Shown piece by piece: positions 48,932 to 54,951 of a DNA stretch of 64,000 nucleotides (positions are counted from its first letter, which is position 1; each line of letters starts with the position of its first letter). Source of the DNA: Streptomyces sp. I6 (GTDB lineage: Bacteria; Actinomycetota; Actinomycetes; Streptomycetales; Streptomycetaceae); NCBI GenBank assembly GCA_003725745.1, contig RHDP01000001.1:2325501-2389500 (forward strand). The letters are read 5' to 3'. Under the pieces are notes generated by a model. It worked only from the letters and a program-made list of their open reading frames with translations. It did no database searches and was not told the DNA's origin. The position numbers and the translations under genes were made by a program.

Positions 48932-49621
48932 TCAGTGCTGGTAGCCGTAGACACCGCGCGCCTGGTCGCGTACGAGCCGGCCCTGTTCGAGCTCGATGAC
49001 GCGCTTGCGCATCTGGTCGACGATGTTCTGGTCGTGGGTCGCCATCAACACCGTGGTCCCGGTCCGGTTGATCCGGTCCAGCAGTTTCATGATGCCGACG
49101 GAGGTCTGGGGGTCGAGGTTTCCGGTCGGCTCGTCCGCGATCAGCAGCATCGGACGGTTGACGAACGCACGGGCGATCGCCACGCGCTGCTGCTCGCCGC
49201 CGGAGAGCTCACCGGGCATCCGGTCCTCCTTGCCGCCGAGACCGACGAGATCGAGGACCTGGGGAACGGCCTTGCGAATCTCACCGCGCGGCTTGCCGAT
49301 GACCTCCTGCGCGAAGGCCACGTTCTGGGCCACGGTCTTGTTCGGCAGCAGACGGAAGTCCTGGAACACGGTGCCCAGCTGCCGGCGCATGTGGGGCACC
49401 TTCCAGTTGGACAGGCGCGCGAGGTCCTTGCCGAGGACGTGCACCTGTCCCCGGCTGGCGCGCTCCTCGCGCAGGACCAGCCGCAGGAAGGTCGACTTGC
49501 CGGAGCCGGACGAGCCCACGAGGAAGACGAACTCGCCTTTCTCGATCTCCAGGGAGACGTCGCGCAGGGCTGGACGGTTCTGCTTGGGGTAGCTCTTGGA
49601 GACGCTGTCGAATCGGATCAC
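48932..49621 (-). CDS. ftsE: cell-division ATP-binding protein FtsE
   Basis: 229-residue ABC ATPase. Walker A GSSGSGKS at 37-44, Q-loop FQDFRLL, signature LSGGEQQR at 139-146, Walker B LLIADEP with the FtsE-typical TGNLD after it, and the H-loop MATHD. Starts ATG 49621 ([11 protein letters not shown]). First gene of ftsEX. From memory prfB lies near ftsE in S. coelicolor; it is not in this window. Confidence 0.97.
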   Translation of the reverse strand: MIRFDSVSKSYPKQNRPALRDVSLEIEKGEFVFLVGSSGSGKSTFLRLVLREERASRGQVHVLGKDLARLSNWKVPHMRRQLGTVFQDFRLLPNKTVAQNVAFAQEVIGKPRGEIRKAVPQVLDLVGLGGKEDRMPGELSGGEQQRVAIARAFVNRPMLLIADEPTGNLDPQTSVGIMKLLDRINRTGTTVLMATHDQNIVDQMRKRVIELEQGRLVRDQARGVYGYQH

Positions 49622-49936
49622 GGATGCACCACGGTCGGCCGGGAGTATGTGTGCGTGACCATACGCGAACGAGGATGGCGCGTGCAGTCACCGCCCGGAG
49701 TTGCGCGATTTGTCGGATTGATAACGCCCTTTCGCCTCCGTCTCCAGCCCCCGGAACAGGCCTGATCCGACGGGGCGCGCCGAATCGCCCGCGAGCTGGC
49801 ACAGTGGTACCGGGAACGATCGCGGTTCCCGGAGCGTTGCGCGGAGAGACACGCGGAGAAGCACCGGGGAACCACAGGGGAACGCCGGAAGAACGGACTC
49901 CGCCGGCGGCTCCGCCGCGCGGGAGGAGGAGAGCGC
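49622..49936. other. 315-bp region between ftsE and a small membrane-protein gene
   Basis: Divergent promoter space. No gene is supported. About 49620-49740 is less GC-rich (TGTGTGCGTGACC, GATTGATAACGCC) and probably holds the ftsE promoter. Confidence 0.5.
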
Positions 49937-50131
49937 ATGACCTACGACCGACTGGTGTGCGCCAACTGCGCCGCGCCCGTCGCGGAGGGCCGCTGCCCCG
50001 TCTGCCGGGCCAATCGCGAGCGCCTGCAGCAGAACGGCCCCTTCGCGGGCCTGAACCCCGCGGCGCTGGTCGCACTGCTGGTGGTCCTCGTGGCGGCGCT
50101 GGCCCTCCTGGCGCACCAGACCACCGCCTGA
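49937..50131 (+). CDS. small zinc-ribbon membrane protein
   Basis: 64 residues. Two CxxC knuckles (LVCANCAAP, RCPVCRA) form a zinc ribbon, followed by one transmembrane helix (ALVALLVVLVAALALLA). ATG 49937 has an excellent GGAGGAGGAG site. Conserved next to ftsEX in Streptomyces as far as I recall; function unknown. Confidence 0.88.
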   Translation: MTYDRLVCANCAAPVAEGRCPVCRANRERLQQNGPFAGLNPAALVALLVVLVAALALLAHQTTA

Positions 50132-50258
50132 CGGGCCGAACCGGAGCCGGGGAGAGAAGGGGACGCGGGCTCTCCGGGCCCCGGCCGCAGGAAGAGCCGA
50201 GGGTGGAGCCAGAGGGAAGGACGGCCCGGCACCCGCGCGCCTACCGCCGAGAAACCAC

Positions 50259-50288
50259 GGGCCCGGAGAGCCTCAGCCCTCCGGGCCC
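50259..50288. terminator. hairpin between convergent genes
   Basis: GGGCCCGGAG (50259-50268) pairs perfectly with CTCCGGGCCC (50279-50288), 10-nt loop, followed by TT. Serves the zinc-ribbon gene and perhaps the surface-protein gene that ends at 50370. Confidence 0.78.
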
Positions 50289-50369
50289 TTGTCACACTCC
50301 GTAACGAAATGCTACCGAGAGCCACATCCGCTCCGGGTGTATCAGCCCGGCCGTACGGGCGGGCGCGAA

Positions 50370-51113
50370 TCAGACGGCGGCGCGGCCACCGACGAGGCGG
50401 GGCAGCATACGGAAACCGATACCGCCGGCGATCATCGTCGCTGCACCGACCAGCAGGAACGTGGTCTCGGTGGCGCCGGTCTCGGCCAGCTCCTCCTTGG
50501 CCTTGCCCTGCTCGACCGGCTGCGAGCCGACGGAGTCGGTGTCGGTGTTGTCGACACACTCGGCGCCCTCGACGCTCACGGTGCAGCCGTCGCCACCACC
50601 GGTCGCGGCGGAGCCACCACCGGTCGCGGCGGAGCCGCCGGCGGTGGTGGTGGAGCCCCCGGTGCTGGAGGAACCGCCGGCGGTCGCGGACCCCGCGATA
50701 GAACCGCCCTGGTCACCGCCGGTGACGTTGCCCCCCGTGGAGGCCGGGTCCGTCGGGGTCGTGGGCTCCACCGTCGGCTCCGTGGGCTCCGTGGGCTCCG
50801 TCGTCGGCTCCGTGGGATCCGTGGTCGGCTCCGTCGGGGTCGTGGGCTCCGTCGTCGGCTCCGTGGGATCCGTGGTCGGCTCCGTCGGGGTCGTGGGCTC
50901 CACCGTCGGGGTCGTGGGCTCCACCGTCGGCTCCGTGGGATCCATCGGGCAGGAGGCGTCTTGCGGGATACACGGGTCATCAGCCGTCTCGGCGCTGATG
51001 CTCAGGTCATCGTCGAAGGCCTGGGCCGCACCCGCGGCCGTCAGGGAGGCGCCCGCGGCGATCACCGCGCCGGCCGCGATCCGCGCGACGCGAACCCGCG
51101 TCTTCTTGGTCAT
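50370..51113 (-). CDS. LAETG cell-wall-anchored Thr/Pro-repeat surface protein
   Basis: 247 residues. Signal peptide (ARIAAGAVIAAGASLTAAGAAQA, cleavage near residue 32), a short N-terminal segment with two Cys, then Glu/Asp-Pro-Thr-Thr repeats (residues about 60-120), a Gly/Ser/Thr-rich stretch with GGSAATG repeats, and the sorting signal LAETG followed by a membrane span (TTFLLVGAATMIAGGIGFRML) and Arg tail. Substrate of a class E sortase (LAxTG). ATG 51113. Role, such as adhesion or stalk, unknown. Confidence 0.88.
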   Translation of the reverse strand: MTKKTRVRVARIAAGAVIAAGASLTAAGAAQAFDDDLSISAETADDPCIPQDASCPMDPTEPTVEPTTPTVEPTTPTEPTTDPTEPTTEPTTPTEPTTDPTEPTTEPTEPTEPTVEPTTPTDPASTGGNVTGGDQGGSIAGSATAGGSSSTGGSTTTAGGSAATGGGSAATGGGDGCTVSVEGAECVDNTDTDSVGSQPVEQGKAKEELAETGATETTFLLVGAATMIAGGIGFRMLPRLVGGRAAV

Positions 51114-51435
51114 CTGCTGCTACCCCCAGTAGCTCATTCGTTTGTAGTGCAGCGTCAGGGGCGGTGACGGTCCAGGGGTTGCGCTTCCACTCCCCCGCTC
51201 ACACCCGCCCCACAGGTACGCATGCCGCGCGTCAGCCTTCCCAGTTTCCGCGAACGCGTCAAGTTTCATTGCGCGCGCGATGCCCGAATTAGGGTCAGTT
51301 GCCCGAGGCGGAGGCAGATAACTGTGACGTAAGAGGGGAAGTTCCGCCTACTCAAAGCCAGTTGCCTTATCGACAAAGCGAGCCACCAGCGGCTTTTCGC
51401 TTCCCGCCCGCGAATCACGAGGACGGCGACCGGAG
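51114..51435. other. 322-bp intergenic region
   Basis: Upstream of the surface-protein gene and downstream of the DUF397 gene. Less GC-rich around 51245-51370 (TTTCATTGCGCGCG, GCCTTATCGACAAAG). It should contain the surface-protein promoter. No gene or clear hairpin seen. Confidence 0.5.
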
Positions 51436-51666
51436 TCACTCAGAGGAGATCGGCCGGGCCCTGAGAGAGCCGACGAAGGCCGTCCATGCGGTCGCACCGA
51501 ACACCACAGCGGGGCCATGGGGGTTCTTGCTGTCCCGGACGGGGACGCAGGCGGTGCAGAGGTCGCCGACTTCGAGGCATTCACCGCTGCTGCCGCCGCT
51601 GTAGCTGGACTTGCGCCACTTCGGGGCGGTGCCGGCGGCGGGGCTGACGTGCTCACCGCTGTGCAT
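51436..51666 (-). CDS. DUF397 protein
   Basis: 76 residues with the DUF397 pattern: WRKSSYSGGSSGECLEVGDL, VPVRDSKNPHGPAVVFGATAWTAFVGSL. Small partner protein encoded beside DUF5753-type XRE regulators. ATG 51666 overlaps the regulator's end by 14 bp, so the pair is one operon. Confidence 0.93.
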   Translation of the reverse strand: MHSGEHVSPAAGTAPKWRKSSYSGGSSGECLEVGDLCTACVPVRDSKNPHGPAVVFGATAWTAFVGSLRARPISSE

Positions 51667-52477
51667 GCTCGTACTCCTCCGCGACGGTCCTGATCAGAGC
51701 CAGGGACTCGCGGTGCGAGAGCGCGTCCCCCAAGGCGTGATCGTAGACCGCCTGGCACTCGCGCACCACGGAGAGCACTTCGAGCACCCGGCCCGTCTTC
51801 AGGGCTTCGACATAGGCGACGGGAGGCAGGTCGTCGAACCACATGAGCGAGACAAAGCCTTCCAGGAGCGAGTGGAGGCCCAGGGAGAACGGCAGGACAT
51901 GCACCCGGATCCGACGGCTCTCGCCCAAGTCGGCAATATGGCGCAGCTGTTCGCTCATGACTTTCGGACACCCGGCACCCCTCCGCAGCACCGCCTCATC
52001 GAGCAGCGCCCAGAACACCGGCGAATGGAAGTCGTCGAGAATGCGGGCACGGGCGAGTCGCGTACCGAGGAGCCTGTCGCGTTCGGCCTCCGTCTTGGAC
52101 GGGAAGCCCGAGCTGAGCACCTCACGTGCGTACGACTCCGTCTGGAGGACGCCCGGCACGAGCTTCGGCGCGTACTCCCGGATCGCCTTCGCCTGGCGCT
52201 CCAGTTCCAGCGCCTCCGCGAAGTGCTCCGCGACCTTGCCCTCCTTCAGCGACGGCAGGAACCGCTCGAAGAACCCTCCGCTGTCCATCACGCGATCAAG
52301 TCGGCGCGCGTCCTCCACGTCCGGTCTGCGCCTGCCCGCCTCGATGTGCGCGATGTGCGTGCGGGACATGACCACCCGCCGGCTCAACTCCTCCTGTGTG
52401 AGTCCGGCCGCCTCACGACGGCGCCTCAGCTCGGCCCCGTACGTCTCGCGGGACTTCGGGTTGTCCTCGATCGCCAT
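51653..52477 (-). CDS. XRE-family regulator with DUF5753 domain
   Basis: 274 residues. HTH at about residues 13-70 (YGAELRRRREAAGLTQEELSRRVVMSRTHIAHIEAGRRRPD), then the DUF5753 domain (YAPKLVPGVLQTESYAREVL, VHVLPFSLGLHSLLEGFVSLMWFDD, VAYVEALKTGRVLE). Part of the XRE-DUF397 pairs abundant in Streptomyces and linked to developmental control (WhiJ-like). ATG 52477 with GGGGGAG upstream. Confidence 0.93.
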   Translation of the reverse strand: MAIEDNPKSRETYGAELRRRREAAGLTQEELSRRVVMSRTHIAHIEAGRRRPDVEDARRLDRVMDSGGFFERFLPSLKEGKVAEHFAEALELERQAKAIREYAPKLVPGVLQTESYAREVLSSGFPSKTEAERDRLLGTRLARARILDDFHSPVFWALLDEAVLRRGAGCPKVMSEQLRHIADLGESRRIRVHVLPFSLGLHSLLEGFVSLMWFDDLPPVAYVEALKTGRVLEVLSVVRECQAVYDHALGDALSHRESLALIRTVAEEYEHAQR

Positions 52478-52692
52478 GTGCAACTCCCCCGGTGTGAGGC
52501 TGTGGTTGCCCCCATCGCCACTACCGAGCGTAGAGCACTGCGTCCCTTTCCGTGACCGCACTCGGATGGCGGCCTCTGGACGACCACCGGTCCCCGCGGA
52601 AGACACGGAGACCGGCCCGGAGCGCGGGTGGGGAGTGTGGCGCTCCGGGCCGGCCATGAGGCCCGCGTCAGCCGCGGGCGCGGCGCCTGGAA

Positions 52693-52736
52693 GGGGCGGC
52701 CGGTCCCACCCTTGTCGGGTGGGTTCCGGCCGCCCC
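52693..52736 (-). terminator. terminator of the RiPP operon
   Basis: GGGGCGGCCGG (52693-52703) pairs with CCGGCCGCCCC (52726-52736), and inside it CCCACCC pairs with GGGTGGG, giving 18 base pairs with a 5-nt loop. It lies 80 nt beyond the last precursor gene. Confidence 0.88.
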
Positions 52737-52815
52737 GGCGGCCGGGACTTACTCAGGTGCCGGGCACGGGCCCGGTCACCGGCTGTCCGTCAGCGGCCTG
52801 TGGCACGGCACGCAC

Positions 52816-53001
52816 TCAGGCGCTGCTCGCCGTGCCCGCGCTGCTGAAGCATCCCGACGGCGTGGAGATGGAGCTGCCGGTGGCGGCGCAGCCCACGGTG
52901 CTGCCGGGCGAGTGGGACGTCGGCAGGACCTCGAGTTCCGGCGCCTCCTGGTCGAGGCGAAGGTCGAGTGCCAGGCCGGTGGCCGGGGTGATGTCGTTCA
53001 T
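52816..53001 (-). CDS. RiPP precursor peptide 1
   Basis: 61 residues. Leader contains LALDLRLDQEAPELEVLP; the core after HSPG is STVGCAATGSSISTPSGC followed by FSSAGTASSA, rich in Ser, Thr, Gly, Ala with two Cys. ATG 53001 has GGGAGGG 5 nt upstream. Last of four homologous genes behind azole- and dehydration-enzyme genes, so Cys/Ser/Thr are the expected modification sites. The cleavage site after PG is inferred from alignment with peptide 2. Confidence 0.85.
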   Translation of the reverse strand: MNDITPATGLALDLRLDQEAPELEVLPTSHSPGSTVGCAATGSSISTPSGCFSSAGTASSA

Positions 53002-53042
53002 GTTTCCCTCCCGTATGACGGTGTGTGCGGGTGTGTGCGGGT

Positions 53043-53104
53043 GTCCGCCGGCGGACCGGCGGGGGTCGGCGATGTCTGCGGCATGTCCTCGGACCCGCCG
53101 CAGA
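53043..53104 (-). other. palindrome and stem-loop between precursors 1 and 2
   Basis: A perfect 14-bp palindrome GTCCGCCGGCGGAC (53043-53056) and an 8-bp stem TCTGCGGC/GCCGCAGA (53075-53082 with 53097-53104). Confidence 0.6.
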
Positions 53105-53158
53105 CGTCCGGGCCGGCGGGGCGAACGGCTCGAGACCGTCGCCCGTGCCTGCGCGGTC

Positions 53159-53338
53159 TCAGTGGCTGCTGGCGGTCGACGCGCTGCTGACCGAAGCGGC
53201 GGGGCAGGACGCGCAGCTGATGCTTCCCGCGCTGCCGACGGTGCTGCCCGGGGCGTATCCGGCCGGCAGCACCTCCAGCTCGGGGCGCTCGCCCTCCAGC
53301 ACGAGTTCCAGTACGTCGGTCTCGGGCAACCTGTCCAT
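53159..53338 (-). CDS. RiPP precursor peptide 2
   Basis: 59 residues. Leader VLELVLEGERPELEVLPAGY; core after APG is STVGSAGSISCASCPAASVS followed by SASTASSH. Two Cys in a CASC motif. ATG 53338 has AGGAGAGA 6 nt upstream. The EVLP leader and the S/T/G/A-rich core align with the three sister genes. Confidence 0.85.
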   Translation of the reverse strand: MDRLPETDVLELVLEGERPELEVLPAGYAPGSTVGSAGSISCASCPAASVSSASTASSH

Positions 53339-53391
53339 GATGTCTCTCCTCTACTCGTGTGACCGGCGTGTCCGCCGGCTCGTCTGTCGGT

Positions 53392-53422
53392 GGCCGGCCG
53401 GGGCCCGGTGGCCCGGCCGGCC
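53392..53422 (-). other. stem-loop between precursors 2 and 3
   Basis: GGCCGGCCGGG (53392-53402) pairs perfectly with CCCGGCCGGCC (53412-53422) around a 9-nt loop, just beyond the stop of precursor 3. Confidence 0.7.
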
Positions 53423-53436
53423 GTGGTGCGGGCGAG

Positions 53437-53595
53437 CTACTTGGAGCTCAGGGTGCTCGCGGTCCCCCAGGTCATGGCCGGGCAGGAACCGGAGCCGACG
53501 GTGGCGGCGGAGGAGACGTTGCCGGCCGAGTACTCCTCGGGGAGCACCTCCAGCTCGGGCTTTTCCTGGTCCAGACGCAGGTCGAGGTCGTTCAT
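53437..53595 (-). CDS. RiPP precursor peptide 3
   Basis: 52 residues. It begins MNDLDLRLDQEKPELEVLPE; the core after YSAG is NVSSAATVGSGSCPAMTWGT followed by ASTLSSK. One Cys and one Trp. ATG 53595 has AGGAGACC upstream. The leader is nearly identical to peptide 1, with 8 extra N-terminal residues lacking. Confidence 0.87.
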   Translation of the reverse strand: MNDLDLRLDQEKPELEVLPEEYSAGNVSSAATVGSGSCPAMTWGTASTLSSK

Positions 53596-53623
53596 TGCGG
53601 TCTCCTGTCATGTGGTGGGTGGT

Positions 53624-53647
53624 GCGGCTCCGGGGATCCGGAGCCGC
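53624..53647 (-). other. stem-loop between precursors 3 and 4
   Basis: GCGGCTCCGG (53624-53633) pairs perfectly with CCGGAGCCGC (53638-53647) around GGAT. Confidence 0.75.
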
Positions 53648-53683
53648 GGTCGGGTCCGTGCGGCCCGACGCGAGCGATCCGTG

Positions 53684-53845
53684 TCAGGTGGAGCTGGCGG
53701 AGCCGGCGCTGCCGATGGTGCCCCCGGGGCAGGAGAAGGATCCGGCCGTGCTGGCGCTACCGGCGCAGTTGCCGGCGGACTGGGTGTCGGGGAGCACCTC
53801 GATCTCGAGGCTCTCCTGCTCGATGCGCAGATCGAGTTCGTTCAT
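53684..53845 (-). CDS. RiPP precursor peptide 4
   Basis: 53 residues. It begins MNELDLRIEQESLEIEVLPD; the core after QSAG is NCAGSASTAGSFSCPGGTIG followed by SAGSASST. Two Cys. ATG 53845 with AAAGGA 8 nt upstream. First precursor downstream of the enzyme genes, 85 bp from the elimination-subunit stop. Confidence 0.87.
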   Translation of the reverse strand: MNELDLRIEQESLEIEVLPDTQSAGNCAGSASTAGSFSCPGGTIGSAGSASST

Positions 53846-53873
53846 CACGCTGTCCTTTCGTGATCTTCAGGCT

Positions 53874-53893
53874 GCGGCCCCGGACGGGGCCGC
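53874..53893 (-). other. stem-loop between enzyme genes and precursor array
   Basis: GCGGCCCC (53874-53881) pairs with GGGGCCGC (53886-53893) around GGAC, 37 nt past the elimination-subunit stop and 28 nt before the precursor 4 start. Position suits an attenuator or a 5' end-protecting structure. Confidence 0.65.
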
Positions 53894-53930
53894 TACGGCG
53901 CCCTTGCCGGACGCCGGGTCTCGGGGCCCG

Positions 53931-54950
53931 CTAGGGGGCGGTCGTGCCGGAGGGCGCGTCGGGATGCGCCCGGGGTGGCGCGGGGGGATCGGAGTGTTCC
54001 GCCCGAGCCGCCACCCGCCCGAGCACGGCCTCTTCGAGGGGGAGGAAGCCGAGCCGGTTGAGCGTCATGTGCATCTGCATCAGCAGCAGACGCGAGGCGA
54101 CGGCATCGGAGTCGACGGCCAGAGCACGTCGTACGCCGTCCGCGAGGTCGCGGCCCAGCGCGTCGGCGGCGGCGGGCAGCGCCGACACGGACTCGGCGTC
54201 GGTAGCGGCGGTGTCCGGCAGCGCGCACGCGGTCCCGGCGTCGGCGTCGGTAGCGGCGGCGCCATCGGTGGCGGCGGTGTCCGGCAGCGCTTCGGCCTCC
54301 CGGTCACCGGTGGACGGTCGTCCCCCCGCCGGCCACCGTTCGGCGATCCGCTCGGTCTCCCGGAGCCAGGCCGGGTCCCCGGCGAGCAGGCCCGTCCAGT
54401 GGCCCCAGTGCAGCTGCCAGATCCGCTCGCGCTGCCTCCGGCCCAGCGTGCCCAGGCAGGACCGCATCACCCGCACCGCGAGGTGTGCCCTGGCCGTGCG
54501 GTCCGCTCCGGTCGCCCGTACCGCGCCCAGGCTCAGTTCGCTGCTTGCCTGGAAGACCTCCTCGGCGATGTCGACGGCCGGAGGGGATCCGTAGTAGTGG
54601 TGCTCCCGGCCGTAGAGGCCGAGGCTGAGCCGGCGGCTGCCGTGACCGGGCAGGCCCTCCTCCGCCCGCGGGTGCAGCCGCCGGACCTCCCCCCGGGCGG
54701 GCGGGGGGACGTGCTCCTTCCACAGGGCGCGGCCGGCCTCCCAGCAGTCGTCGAGCACGGCCGGGGTGCCCCGGAAGCGCACCCGCAGATGCGGGCCGCT
54801 CGCATCGGCGTAGCGGAGGAAGAACCACCGCCGGACGCCCGCCCCTTCGGCAGCGTCGACCCAGCGGGGGACCAGGTCGGCCAGCAGGAGTTCGCCGTCC
54901 CGGTGCCCGGTGTGGTGGATCCGGGCGTAGAGCCATTCCTCGGTGGCCAT
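53931..54950 (-). CDS. thiopeptide-type biosynthesis protein, SpaB_C / elimination-domain fold
   Basis: 339 residues. The N-terminus WLYARIHHTGHRDGELLLADLV, then WFFLRYADASGPHLRVRFRG, matches the C-terminal domain of LanB enzymes and thiopeptide-type bacteriocin proteins. As a stand-alone protein paired with a glutamylation subunit it should eliminate glutamate from glutamylated Ser/Thr, leaving dehydroalanine or dehydrobutyrine. A pyridine-forming cycloaddition role is the alternative, but only one such protein is present. An Ala/Asp/Thr linker (about 225-255) interrupts the fold. ATG 54950 is 1 nt from the LanB stop. Confidence 0.8.
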   Translation of the reverse strand: MATEEWLYARIHHTGHRDGELLLADLVPRWVDAAEGAGVRRWFFLRYADASGPHLRVRFRGTPAVLDDCWEAGRALWKEHVPPPARGEVRRLHPRAEEGLPGHGSRRLSLGLYGREHHYYGSPPAVDIAEEVFQASSELSLGAVRATGADRTARAHLAVRVMRSCLGTLGRRQRERIWQLHWGHWTGLLAGDPAWLRETERIAERWPAGGRPSTGDREAEALPDTAATDGAAATDADAGTACALPDTAATDAESVSALPAAADALGRDLADGVRRALAVDSDAVASRLLLMQMHMTLNRLGFLPLEEAVLGRVAARAEHSDPPAPPRAHPDAPSGTTAP

Positions 54951-54951
54951 C

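Noticed and set aside
50713-50973. Antisense frame with Asp-Gly-Ala-His repeats
   Set aside because: It is the shadow of the Thr-Pro repeats of the LAETG protein on the same DNA.
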